Counted from the first letter of the stretch, positions 15,772-24,370 are shown. The stretch is 64,000 nucleotides of DNA from an uncultured Arachnia sp. (GCA_947499145.1 CANMNB010000008.1:275438-339437); one strand, 5' to 3'. Numbers and translations are program-made. The notes: generated from the letters alone by a model not told the origin.

Positions 15772-17670
15772 ATGCACGCTCCATCAGTCAAGCGGACTGC
15801 CATCCCAGGGCTGCTCATCGTGGACCTGGGATCGCAGTACAACGATGCTGGCTGGTTCAAGGAGAACTGGCATCGGGAGAAGATGCTCGCCCTGGGCGTG
15901 CCCGACTTCAGTCCCGTCCAACACAACGTCACCCACGTCGAGTCGCGGGGAACAACCCGCGGCTTCCTAGCGGAACCGTGGGACCGGTTGGTGAGCCTGA
16001 CGAGCGGGCGCATGTTCGGTGCTTGGATCGACCTGCGCAAGGGCGACGCCTACGGCCGGGTCGTCACCCACGAAGTCTCCCCCTCGAGCGCCGTCTTCGT
16101 GCCGCATGGGGTGGCCTCGGCACACCAGACGCTGGAGGACCACACCTCGTTCTCGCAACTGATGTCGCACCATTGGACGGCCAGCGCACGGACACGTTTC
16201 TCGACAGTGAACCCGTTCGATCCGGCACTGCGGATCGAATGGCCCATCCCGCGGGAGAACGCCCTGACGGCAGCGAATCTCGCCCACCTGCCGCTGTTGC
16301 GGGACGCCACCCCGGTGGAACCTCGCGGTGTCCTGGTGGTCGGAAGCGAGACTGCACTGGGCCGCGCCCTGACACGCCAGTGGCCCGACGCCGTCGGCGT
16401 GTCCCGCGCCGACCTGAACTCCCCCGACGGCATCGACTGGTCCCGCCACCACACGCTCGTCAACACACTGACGGGCGCAATGGAGCCGTCCGGGGGCTGG
16501 CACGACCAGGCCGAGCTCGTACGGATGTTGACCGACGTCGCCCGTCGCCACCACCAGCACTACGTCCACCTCACCGTCGACCCGACCTTCAAACGCACGG
16601 CGCCGGCCCATTCCGAGGACGCTCGTCTCGCAATGGCGACGCCACGCGACCAGGCACTCGCGGTAGGCGAGGTGGTCGCCGCGACCGTTCCCCGGCATCT
16701 GATCATCCGCACCACGTGGCTGGTCGGCGAGGACGACCAACGGCTCAACGCCTGGCTCTCCGCTGCCCGGACCGGACAGCTGGTCCAGGCCTCCGACGGC
16801 CAGCACGGCCGCCTGACCTTCATCTCCCAGCTCGCCGCCGGTATCCGACACCTTCTGGACGGCTCGCCGTCGGGAACCTACAACCTCACGGGCGAGGGGC
16901 CCGTCTTGTCCTGGGCCGACGTCGCGCGACGGGTCTTCGAGGCGAGCGGCCGTCCCGCAACCGACGTTCGCGGCACTTCTGGGGACCCCCAGGCACCGGG
17001 CGCCGTGCTCGACATCACCAGGCTTCACAAGGATGGATTCAAGCCAGGCAATTCGTGGTTGCTCCTCGACGACTATCTCCGGGCGGATTCCTCCCACGAG
17101 GCCGTCCCGACAGTCGCCACCGGCCATGCAGCGGGACCGTTCAAGGTCCTCTTCGTCTGCACCGCCAACATCTGTCGCTCGGCCTACGCCGACGTGACAG
17201 CCCGAGCCCGGCACATCCCGGGACTCGAATTCGCGTCGGCCGGCACCCACGCCCTGGTCGGACAGCCCATGGACCCGCCCATCGGCGCCTGCGTCCGCCA
17301 CCACGGGCAGCCCGACACCCACCGCGCCCAGCAGCTCAACCGGAAGCTGGTCGAGGAAGCCGACCTGGTCCTCACCATGGCGCAGGAGCACCGACGCTAC
17401 ATCCTCGATGAGTGGCCGTCGCTCGGCCGCAAGGCCTTCGTCATCGGACACGCGGCGCGCGAGATGGCATCGCTGCCGGCCGACGTGACCCTCGACGGGT
17501 TGGCGTCCTACCTGTGGCGGCACCGCACGCTCAACCGGGGTGACGACGTCCCCGACCCGTACAATCGGGGACCGGAGGCGGCTGCCTCCGCCACCCGGCT
17601 GATCGACGAGCACCTCGAGGTCATCCTCGGAGCCCTCGCCTCCCTGGTCCAGCGATCGGAGCACCCATGA
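15772..17670 (+). CDS. Three-domain fusion: RmlC-like, RmlD-like and low-molecular-weight protein tyrosine phosphatase
   Basis: Protein of 632 residues. Residues 8-185 match the RmlC epimerase half of bifunctional actinobacterial RmlC-RmlD proteins, but the catalytic His of RGxHAEPW is Leu66 (RGFLAEPW) and the AYTYL tyrosines are F127 and Q129. Residues 186-436 match RmlD reductase, but the nucleotide motif is GSETALG, the DYVFDG motif is degraded (VDPTFKR, 269-275) and the YGxTK pair reads RDQAL (292-296). Residues 457-628 form a low-molecular-weight tyrosine phosphatase with every key residue: CTANICRS (C463, R469) and general acid D595 in VPDPYNRG. The ATG at 15772 has GGGAGGA upstream. 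I infer a Wzb-like phosphatase with pseudoenzyme sugar-nucleotide domains. Its last codon overlaps the LCP start (ATGA). Confidence 0.88.
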   Translation: MHAPSVKRTAIPGLLIVDLGSQYNDAGWFKENWHREKMLALGVPDFSPVQHNVTHVESRGTTRGFLAEPWDRLVSLTSGRMFGAWIDLRKGDAYGRVVTHEVSPSSAVFVPHGVASAHQTLEDHTSFSQLMSHHWTASARTRFSTVNPFDPALRIEWPIPRENALTAANLAHLPLLRDATPVEPRGVLVVGSETALGRALTRQWPDAVGVSRADLNSPDGIDWSRHHTLVNTLTGAMEPSGGWHDQAELVRMLTDVARRHHQHYVHLTVDPTFKRTAPAHSEDARLAMATPRDQALAVGEVVAATVPRHLIIRTTWLVGEDDQRLNAWLSAARTGQLVQASDGQHGRLTFISQLAAGIRHLLDGSPSGTYNLTGEGPVLSWADVARRVFEASGRPATDVRGTSGDPQAPGAVLDITRLHKDGFKPGNSWLLLDDYLRADSSHEAVPTVATGHAAGPFKVLFVCTANICRSAYADVTARARHIPGLEFASAGTHALVGQPMDPPIGACVRHHGQPDTHRAQQLNRKLVEEADLVLTMAQEHRRYILDEWPSLGRKAFVIGHAAREMASLPADVTLDGLASYLWRHRTLNRGDDVPDPYNRGPEAAASATRLIDEHLEVILGALASLVQRSEHP

Positions 17671-18710
17671 CCGACCAGTTCTTCCGCGACGACTCGGACG
17701 ACGCCTACGACGAGCCCGCCGAGCCCGCGCGTCGGTCGCCGGGTCGACGGCGCTGGCTCTGGGTGGTGCTCGCCGTGCTCGTCGCGATCGCGTTGGTCAT
17801 CGTCGGGGTGCTGGGCTACTACTCGAAGGCCGCGCTCGACGGGCTGGACACCGTCAAGCGCGATCCGACGCTGATGCCGTCGAAGACCGAGGCACGGCCC
17901 GAGCCCGTCCCCACCAAGGAGGGCGAGTCCAACCCGCCGATCAACGTCGTGCTCATGGGCACCGACGCCCGAAACCCCGACACGGAACGGGGGCGCTCCG
18001 ACGTGTTGATCGTGATGCACATCCCCGGTAATCGCGAAAATGCCTACCTGGTCTCGTTCCCACGCGACTACTGGGTGGAGATCCCCGGCCACGGCACCGC
18101 CAAGATCAACGCTGCCTACTCCTACGGCGGCCCAGCGCTGGCGGTGGAGACCCTGGAGCAGCTGCTCGACGTCCCGATGAACCACACCGCAATCATCAAC
18201 TTCGAGGGCTTCATCAACGTCATCGACACCCTCGGAGGCGTGACGGTCCAGAACAAGCACGCCTCGTCGTCCGGCGGATTCAGCTTCCCGCGCGGACCTG
18301 TCGAGCTGAACGGCGAGAGCGCTCTGGTCTACGTGCGCGAGCGCTACCAGCTCCCCGAGGGCGATTTCGACCGCACCGAGCGCCAGCGAGCTGTCATCCA
18401 GGCGATCGTCGGCAAGGTGCTCTCCGCCGAAGTGTTGACCAACCCGGCAAAGTTCCGCGACGTCGTGGCCGCGCTGGGGCCGAACTTCACCGTGGACGAG
18501 GGACTCAGCTCCACGAACCTCATCAACCTGGGGATCTCGATGCGCATCAACAGCGGTGAGGACATCCGGTCGTTGATGGCGCCGACGGGCGGTCTGAGCA
18601 CCAGCGCCGACGGACAGTCGATCGTGCTGGTGGATGAGGCGAAGCTGGCGGAGTTGGCCGCGGCGATGCGCGAGGACCGGATGAACGAGTACTACGCCCA
18701 GAACAGCTGA
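17667..18710 (+). CDS. LytR-CpsA-Psr (LCP) family glycopolymer ligase
   Basis: Membrane protein of 347 residues: a cytoplasmic acidic N-terminus, one transmembrane segment (about 29-51, WLWVVLAVLVAIALVIVGVL) and an extracellular LCP domain from NVVLMGTDAR through RSDVLIVMHI, SFPRDYWVEIPGHG and GGVTVQN to DFDRTERQRAVIQAI. The conserved Arg and Asp residues that bind polyprenyl pyrophosphate are in these blocks. LCP enzymes attach polysaccharide or teichoic polymers to peptidoglycan. The start overlaps the stop of the phosphatase fusion by four bases, so translation is coupled. It converges with the 518-residue exported protein with only 7 bp between. Confidence 0.93.
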   Translation: MTDQFFRDDSDDAYDEPAEPARRSPGRRRWLWVVLAVLVAIALVIVGVLGYYSKAALDGLDTVKRDPTLMPSKTEARPEPVPTKEGESNPPINVVLMGTDARNPDTERGRSDVLIVMHIPGNRENAYLVSFPRDYWVEIPGHGTAKINAAYSYGGPALAVETLEQLLDVPMNHTAIINFEGFINVIDTLGGVTVQNKHASSSGGFSFPRGPVELNGESALVYVRERYQLPEGDFDRTERQRAVIQAIVGKVLSAEVLTNPAKFRDVVAALGPNFTVDEGLSSTNLINLGISMRINSGEDIRSLMAPTGGLSTSADGQSIVLVDEAKLAELAAAMREDRMNEYYAQNS

Positions 18711-18717
18711 CCGGAAC

Positions 18718-20274
18718 TCAGCAGCCCGGGCGGAGAGGATCGGCAACAGGGCTGAACCTGACAAAGACGAAGCTGTGGGAAACCCCTATTGAGACCCGCT
18801 CTGTCCAGCCGCTCCCTCGGACCCGGTACGTGGTGGGGCCGAGCTTCTCCAGTAGTGCATTCTCTGCGCTGACTTGGTCCGGAATACTGTCGCGGCAGAC
18901 GTGCTCCGCCAGATCCACCGTGGCTTCCCACGGGACGGGCCAAGGGGAGCTGCTCGTAATGGTGATGGTCAACGCAGCCGAGTAGCGGTTAGTGTTCAAC
19001 CCATCCACCTCCACCTGTGGCGGATCGTACAGCGTGGCGTCAAGAGGAGGTGTCGCGGCGGAGTTTGTGCAGTACTGGAACGTTGTCTCTTGCCCCGGCC
19101 GGAGTGTGGCATTCCAATCCACACCCCCGACAGCCCATCGACCGGACGAGGCGTCGAAGGAGTTCGTCACGGCACTCGTCAGGCTGACGCTCTGCGGGCC
19201 GAGGCCCCACAGGGGCGGCCGCTTCACATCAAAAACGACCTGCCACGTCAGCGGCGATGCCGTGGTATTGCGAACGTCAAACACGGCGCAGAGAGTATTG
19301 GGTTCTCCTTTCCCGTGCGGCGTGTATGTCCAACGGGAGACCAGTCCTTCGGTGATCTCGACCGGATCGAAAGCGGAACCGGCCGGGTTCGGGGTCGGGC
19401 TGGGGGAAGGCGTGGGCGTCGGGGTGGGCTCCGGCTCTGTGATGTCGAGGGAGGCACCGGCCGTGCTGACGGCATGCATGGACGGCGGCGCTGACGGCTG
19501 AAGCAGGTGCGGCTGCAGTACCGCCAGTGAGTATCCTGCCACCCGGGACGCACGCGGCAGTTCTTCCAGAACAGCACTCAGGTCGATGGTGAACCTCACT
19601 CCGTCCGTGACGCTGACCGCTTTGTCGCCTGCTTCGACGACCAGACGGATGTCATCAGCCGACTTCATGTCGAGTGCCAGGTAGATGCGCGCACCCGACG
19701 AGGGTGCCTCATCCACCGTCACCGAGACGCTCGCCAGGCGTTGTGAGGCCTCGGCAGTCACCAGCGTGTAGTTCCCGGCGGCAGCGTCGGGATCCACGAC
19801 GTCGCCGGTGAAAGCGGCGATGGTGCCGAAGACGTCACCGAGGTTGCTTCCGAGCTGGATGGCCCTGCCGTCACTGACTGCGACGGCGTGCACATTCCTG
19901 ATGTCCGTGAGCTCCAGGGCGCAGTCGTCGTCGAAGGTGACGAGGAGGGGATCGGCGGTCGTCGTCGCGGTGGCGGAGGCGGTGCAACTCTGGGAGGGTC
20001 CCACGGCGGTGACTTCGATGCGCTCGCCGCTCCTCCAGTCGGCATCGACGGGGTCGATTTCGACGTTGTGGAGTTCGAGGAAGGTGTCGGGCTCGACGTC
20101 GACGTTCCAGTCGAGCGTGACCGGAGTATCGGAGGCGACCTGGGCCGAGGCAGCCCCCAGTGAGGCGGCACTGAGGCCGCCGAGCGTGGCGGCGGAGCTG
20201 GAGACCATGCTGGCACCCAGGCCAAGCGCGACGAGGGCCACGGCGGCGCGTCGCTGGGACAGGCGCCGGGTCAT
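18718..20274 (-). CDS. Large exported protein, probable SipW substrate, with C-terminal carbohydrate-binding-like domain
   Basis: Protein of 518 residues. The N-terminus (MTRRLSQRRAAVALVALGLG) leads to an ATLGGLSAASLGA segment at 29-41 like the cleavage region of the small exported protein encoded two genes upstream. The middle is a beta-rich domain. A Pro/Thr linker (EPTPTPTPSPSPTP) separates a C-terminal domain with Trp- and Asn-rich strands (SPLTWQVVFDV, WAVGGVDWNATLRPGQ) that looks like a cellulose-binding CBM2 fold, though I am not certain. The ATG at 20274 has AGGAG 7 bases upstream and lies two bases from the signal peptidase stop. It may be the surface end product of the module. Confidence 0.75.
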   Translation of the reverse strand: MTRRLSQRRAAVALVALGLGASMVSSSAATLGGLSAASLGAASAQVASDTPVTLDWNVDVEPDTFLELHNVEIDPVDADWRSGERIEVTAVGPSQSCTASATATTTADPLLVTFDDDCALELTDIRNVHAVAVSDGRAIQLGSNLGDVFGTIAAFTGDVVDPDAAAGNYTLVTAEASQRLASVSVTVDEAPSSGARIYLALDMKSADDIRLVVEAGDKAVSVTDGVRFTIDLSAVLEELPRASRVAGYSLAVLQPHLLQPSAPPSMHAVSTAGASLDITEPEPTPTPTPSPSPTPNPAGSAFDPVEITEGLVSRWTYTPHGKGEPNTLCAVFDVRNTTASPLTWQVVFDVKRPPLWGLGPQSVSLTSAVTNSFDASSGRWAVGGVDWNATLRPGQETTFQYCTNSAATPPLDATLYDPPQVEVDGLNTNRYSAALTITITSSSPWPVPWEATVDLAEHVCRDSIPDQVSAENALLEKLGPTTYRVRGSGWTERVSIGVSHSFVFVRFSPVADPLRPGC

Positions 20275-20276
20275 GC

Positions 20277-20858
20277 TCACTCCTCTTGTGGGTCGCTGGC
20301 TCGCCGGGCCGGCGCTGTGGTCGTCTTGCTGGGCCACACCAGGGCGAAGACGAGGAAAGCGGCTGCGGCGGCGATGATGACTTGCTGGGTTGACGAGCCC
20401 ATTATCCCACCAAGGCCGGGGACGTGGGTGACCGCGCGGCCCATCACATGGTCGGGTGGAATGAGCCATGGGTCGGGCTCCGCGTTGTTGTCGCCAAGCG
20501 TGACGTAGGCCTCGCCCGACTCGGAGGTGCGGACTTCACTGATGCGGTGGATGGCTCGCCCCCCCGCCCCGGCCTGCCCGTCCGGGACCTGGAACGAGAT
20601 GACATCGCCGACCTCGTAGGCGGCCTGCCGCTGAGTCACGACCAGGTCGTCGGTGACATAGGTGGGCTCCATGGAGCGGCCTTGCACGAGGGTCAGCCCG
20701 AACACACCGCCCCACACCGCTGGCCAGAGCAGCGCGACCAACGCGACGGTGACGACCCACGCGGCAGCGCGCCGGAGCGTTCCTCCGGCGCGCTGGGGCC
20801 CTTCGGCGGCAAAGCGGACGGCCCCATCATGGGCGCTCACGACCTGTGCTGCCGACAT
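20277..20858 (-). CDS. SipW-type (ER-type) signal peptidase I
   Basis: Membrane protease of 193 residues with an N-terminal transmembrane segment (about 31-52) and a second at 158-175. The nucleophile is S62 in QGRSMEPTY. The general base position is H104 in GRAIHRI rather than Lys, the mark of the SipW/ER branch. The later conserved box is VTLGDNNAEPD. SipW enzymes cleave TasA-like fibre proteins that carry unusual signal peptides. It lies between two genes whose products share an ATLGGL signal region, with gaps of 11 and 2 bp, so the three form one operon. Confidence 0.92.
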   Translation of the reverse strand: MSAAQVVSAHDGAVRFAAEGPQRAGGTLRRAAAWVVTVALVALLWPAVWGGVFGLTLVQGRSMEPTYVTDDLVVTQRQAAYEVGDVISFQVPDGQAGAGGRAIHRISEVRTSESGEAYVTLGDNNAEPDPWLIPPDHVMGRAVTHVPGLGGIMGSSTQQVIIAAAAAFLVFALVWPSKTTTAPARRASDPQEE

Positions 20859-20869
20859 GGGGTTGGAGA

Positions 20870-21316
20870 TCAGTCCTCGACACTCACGGGGGCAGGAACA
20901 CCGTTGATGACGACGGCCACACCCTCGAGGTCTCGAGCGTTGATGTCTGCCGCATCCAGCTCGAGAGTGAGCGAGCCGGCATCCGACCCAACAACGCCCG
21001 ACGCATCACCGAGCACGTTCCTCGCTTCGCCGTAGAACGTGACGTCGTACTCGGCACCCTGAGGCAGCAACTCGTCTCCAAGCGTAGCAAGGGTGGCTCC
21101 AACAACCTGGTAAGCACCTTCCGCATACTCAGTATCGAAGGTGACCACGACGCCCTCGGTCAGAATTTCCTCCAGGTCGCCCTGTTCGGCGCCGAGGCGA
21201 TCGACGTTCAGGCCGCCGAGCGTTGCGGCTGAGGCAGAGACGATGGCGAAGGTGGCAGCGGCGGCGATGATGGCGCCGACCCGACGCTTGGAGATCCTGG
21301 ACTCGTTGGTGGTCAT
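20870..21316 (-). CDS. Small exported TasA-like protein, probable SipW substrate
   Basis: Protein of 148 residues starting MTTNESRISKRRVGAIIAA, a basic then hydrophobic signal region, followed by ASAATLGGLNVDRLGAE (28-44), which matches the signal end of the larger protein encoded two genes downstream. The mature part is about 105 residues, acidic and strand-rich, with no cysteine. The ATG at 21316 has AAGGA upstream. First gene of the three-gene operon, so probably the most abundant product. A structural fibre subunit or its anchor is likely by analogy with TasA/SipW modules. Confidence 0.75.
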   Translation of the reverse strand: MTTNESRISKRRVGAIIAAAATFAIVSASAATLGGLNVDRLGAEQGDLEEILTEGVVVTFDTEYAEGAYQVVGATLATLGDELLPQGAEYDVTFYGEARNVLGDASGVVGSDAGSLTLELDAADINARDLEGVAVVINGVPAPVSVED

Positions 21317-21638
21317 GGCAATTCCTTGGGGGTTCGGTACGCCTACGCGTACGGCGGGTGGCTTTCGCCTGTGGTGTCTGAGTTGTTCGGCGTCCAGTTC
21401 CCTCGACGCCCTCCCGTTGACGGGCTTGGTCGATTACTACTGTCATCGAAGTTTGTTGGCGACCGGGCGAATTTGGGCTGGGTGAAGCGCTCTCTCCATC
21501 CCGGCGACGGTACGAATGGCGCCCACAAGGTACTTTCGTGCCCAAGTTCGAGACGTTTCGCGAAATGCTCCTCAGAAGCTGGCACGGAATTCCACCCGCT
21601 ATTTCACCCGCTTCACCCACCCGCGGGCACGACTGGGC
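21317..21638. other. Intergenic region upstream of the SipW operon
   Basis: A 322-bp gap between the start of the small exported protein and the 3' end of the LuxR-type gene. It is less GC-rich than its surroundings in the middle (about 21425-21480). It holds the inverted repeat listed separately. I see no conserved reading frame and no RNA gene here. Confidence 0.5.
21337..21352. promoter_or_regulatory. Inverted repeat in the leader of the SipW operon
   Basis: GTACGC, CTAC loop, GCGTAC: a perfect 6-bp inverted repeat 20 bp before the start codon of the small exported protein. It could be an operator for the neighbouring LuxR-type regulator or a leader hairpin that affects translation. No experimental motif is known to me. 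Confidence 0.35.
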
Positions 21639-24044
21639 TCAGATCAGCCCCCGGGCACGCGCGATGGCCACCGCACTGTCGCGGTCTCCCGCACCCAGGC
21701 GCTTGTACGCGGCCTTGGCTGTGGAACGCACGGTCTCCGTACTGACGAGGAGCCGCCTGGCGACGTCCTTCATGGTTCCACCCTCGGCCAAGGCCTGCAG
21801 GATGTCGCGCTGCCGTGGTGTCAGGACCGTGCCGTCGGACCCGGGGCGCGATCCCTGCGAAGCCGACAGGCCGGTGTGGGCCGACGCCTTCTCCTCGAGC
21901 ACGGGCGCGAGGATCCTCAGGGCGGAATCGGGAAGGACGGCGAGAGTCCCCAAGGCGCTCGTCCAGTCCTGGGAGTGGACGAGCGCGAGGACGTCGTCGG
22001 CTCGGGCGGGGTCGTCGACGAGGCAGGCGATCTTCACACCGGTGGCGACGATGCGCCAGCGGTTCGACAGCTGGTCCGAGCGGAGGGCGTGGTCGAGTTG
22101 TGCCGCGGCGGCGCCGGTGTGGCCGGCAGCGCAGTCCACGGCGGCCTGGAGAACCGCCTCGAGAGAACTCGGAACCTTGGCGCGTTCCAGAGTGCTCTTC
22201 GCATCAGCCACCATGCCGACACGAAGGAGCAACATGACGAGCACGCCGTGGAGAGGCCACCACTCCCAGACGGGGCGACTGGCCCAGGACGCTCGCTGCA
22301 GCATGGAGGACGCCCACTGGGCCCCTGCCTCCGCGCCTCTGTCCAGCGCGATGGCGAGCGCCCGCACCGTCGATTCGTGGGGCGCCCACTCCCGGTCCGG
22401 GTCGATGAGCGCAACCGCGTCCGCCATACCGGCCTGACCGCTGTCCAGCCTGGCGTAGGACTCCGCAAGGGCGGCCAGGTCGTCCTGTGTGGGCTCCGGC
22501 GCCACCCGGCAGCGCTCCGCTTCGGCGAGATGCGCGCGGGCGACCCTCGGCAGGCCCCCATGCGAGGCCATCAGAGCAGCACGCAGGATAACCCCACGCC
22601 TCAGGCCCGAGTAGTGGTCCATCCTCGGCCCCATGTCAGCGCTGATGCGCACCGCAGCGGCGGAGCACTCTCGGGCCACCCCCATCTCCCCCAACAACAG
22701 ACCCGCGTCGGTGGCTCCCACGAGCAACCCGGCAAGCAGCGCTGAGTCGTCGTCGCGGCGTCTGTCCGTCGACACACCGGAGGCTGTCTCGGTGAGCAGC
22801 CAACGGGCGACCCAGAGAAGTTGTCGCCGCGCCTCGACGAGGTTCACCGATCGACCACCACTGGCCAGGGGCTCGAACCATTCCCGCACCCTGGCCACCA
22901 TGGATCCGGGCTCAGGTGCCTCCTGGGACGACAGGAGGTACCCCAGATCGAGCCAGGTCTCCGGTGTAGCGGAACCGACGCGGGGCGGACGCTCCAGGCC
23001 GTCGAGGTATCGGCGCCCGCGGGACAGATACTTCAGGCTGGGCGGGAAATGCCGCGGCCAGGACCCGCGGACACACATCTGGTGCATCGTGCTGGCGTGC
23101 ACGAGGAGGTGCATGGACGTCGACATCGTCTGGTCCACCCGCTCCCAGTCGCCCAGCGTCGCAAAGACGCGAATGCGTTCGAGGCCGGTGAGGTCGAGGG
23201 CGACGGCGTCAACGGCGTGCAGCACGTCGGCCAACCAACGGTCCGCGCCGTGGGCGTCCAGCTCGTAGCCGAGCTTTCGGAGCGCGGCAGCCAGACCGTC
23301 GGGGAAAGAGGCATAGTGACCTCCCACCACGGTCACCGCGGTGGACGACTCGCGCAGTTCCCGGACTTCCTGCACACCGACGGGTCGCTCCAGGAGACGG
23401 GTGGCGATGGCCGCGACGGTGTCCTCCCCCGCACGCCCGAGCGTCGCCTGCAGCCGGAGGAGCCGATCGCTGACGATGCGCGGCAGCAGGTCCTCGGCCC
23501 ACTCACCAGCAGCCTCCTCGACGGCCACCGCGTAGCGGCGGGCATCGCCGTGAGCCACAGCGACCAGCGCCGGCACACCCCCGGACAGGTGGATGATGGA
23601 GTGCAGCACGGCGGGATCGACGGCTTCCGGGTGGACCTCCAGGATCTCCGACTCGGTCAGTACGAGGTCCCGGTGGCCAAACACGGCGTCGAAGGACAAC
23701 AGTTCGGCCCAGTCGCAATGCTCGCGCTCAGCCGTGACGACGATACGGGCATCCAAGAGTCCCGGGTCAACGAGCAGCCGTCTCATCTCGGCGACGCCGT
23801 CCCCGTCGGCACCCTCGACGTGCAGGACCACCACGTCGCCCACACCGACCACGTCCGGGAGCGTCCCGCCGGGGAGTTGGAGGCGATGCACCATTGGCGC
23901 GTTGAGGTGCGCGGCGGCCCGGTCGACGATGCGGCGAGGAAGATAGGTTCTGGGCGCGCAGACGAGCGCGCGTGTGATGTGGCGGAGCTGGCAAGCCAAG
24001 CGGCGGGCGACGCCATCGGTCACCGAGTGGGGGGTGGCGTGCAC
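21639..24044 (-). CDS. Large LuxR-family transcriptional regulator
   Basis: Protein of 801 residues ending in a LuxR-type helix-turn-helix (LTPRQRDILQALAEGGTMKD through VSTETVRSTAKAAYKRLG, residues about 738-795). The rest is helical and Ala/Leu-rich, like the TPR-type arm of MalT/LAL regulators. I find no Walker A motif near the N-terminus, where LAL proteins carry an ATPase, so that domain is lost or replaced. The start GTG at 24044 has a G-rich stretch upstream. It is transcribed toward the SipW operon on the same strand and is a natural candidate for its regulator. Confidence 0.82.
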   Translation of the reverse strand: MHATPHSVTDGVARRLACQLRHITRALVCAPRTYLPRRIVDRAAAHLNAPMVHRLQLPGGTLPDVVGVGDVVVLHVEGADGDGVAEMRRLLVDPGLLDARIVVTAEREHCDWAELLSFDAVFGHRDLVLTESEILEVHPEAVDPAVLHSIIHLSGGVPALVAVAHGDARRYAVAVEEAAGEWAEDLLPRIVSDRLLRLQATLGRAGEDTVAAIATRLLERPVGVQEVRELRESSTAVTVVGGHYASFPDGLAAALRKLGYELDAHGADRWLADVLHAVDAVALDLTGLERIRVFATLGDWERVDQTMSTSMHLLVHASTMHQMCVRGSWPRHFPPSLKYLSRGRRYLDGLERPPRVGSATPETWLDLGYLLSSQEAPEPGSMVARVREWFEPLASGGRSVNLVEARRQLLWVARWLLTETASGVSTDRRRDDDSALLAGLLVGATDAGLLLGEMGVARECSAAAVRISADMGPRMDHYSGLRRGVILRAALMASHGGLPRVARAHLAEAERCRVAPEPTQDDLAALAESYARLDSGQAGMADAVALIDPDREWAPHESTVRALAIALDRGAEAGAQWASSMLQRASWASRPVWEWWPLHGVLVMLLLRVGMVADAKSTLERAKVPSSLEAVLQAAVDCAAGHTGAAAAQLDHALRSDQLSNRWRIVATGVKIACLVDDPARADDVLALVHSQDWTSALGTLAVLPDSALRILAPVLEEKASAHTGLSASQGSRPGSDGTVLTPRQRDILQALAEGGTMKDVARRLLVSTETVRSTAKAAYKRLGAGDRDSAVAIARARGLI

Positions 24045-24183
24045 GGGTGTCCCACCCCCTTCGAGAAGCGCCGTGCTTCCCTGTCGCGGCGCTGAATACT
24101 ATCTGGCACTATGCCGTGTCGTAGACGCTCGGTCAACGTTACGGATGAATATCCGGCCCAGTCAGATGGCCGTTGGGGCGGGT

Positions 24184-24213
24184 TTGGATCGTCTGCGACA
24201 CGTTCGGTAAGCT
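24184..24213 (+). promoter_or_regulatory. Probable promoter of tRNA-Ser
   Basis: TTGGAT (24184-24189) and TAAGCT (24208-24213) are separated by 18 bp and lie 7 bp before the first tRNA base. Both hexamers deviate from consensus but position and spacing fit a sigma-70-type promoter. Confidence 0.5.
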
Positions 24214-24220
24214 AGCCCAC

Positions 24221-24308
24221 GGAGGATTCGCCTAGAGGCCTATGGCGCTCGCTTGGAAAGCGGGTTGGGTTCACGCCCTCACGAGTTCGAATCTCGTATC
24301 CTCCGCCA
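24221..24308 (+). tRNA. tRNA-Ser (anticodon GGA)
   Basis: An 88-nt cloverleaf with long variable arm. Acceptor arm GGAGGAT pairs with ATCCTCC, the discriminator is G and CCA is encoded (ends GCCA). The anticodon loop TTGGAAA gives GGA, and the T arm contains GAGTTCGAATCTC. It reads UCC and UCU codons. A terminator follows directly. Confidence 0.97.
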
Positions 24309-24310
24309 CC

Positions 24311-24335
24311 ACCCCCGCCCGTGGCGGGGGTTTTT
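24311..24335 (+). terminator. Rho-independent terminator of tRNA-Ser
   Basis: CCCCCGCC, CGT loop, GGCGGGGG, then TTTTT: a strong GC stem with a T-run immediately after the tRNA 3' end. Confidence 0.93.
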
Positions 24336-24370
24336 GCTGGGCCCGCCCGGCAACCCGACGAGGAGCACGC

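Noticed and set aside
15772..17670. Annotation as an active bifunctional rhamnose-synthesis enzyme (RmlC/RmlD)
   Set aside because: The catalytic His, Tyr and Lys positions of both domains are replaced, so the usual name would be misleading.
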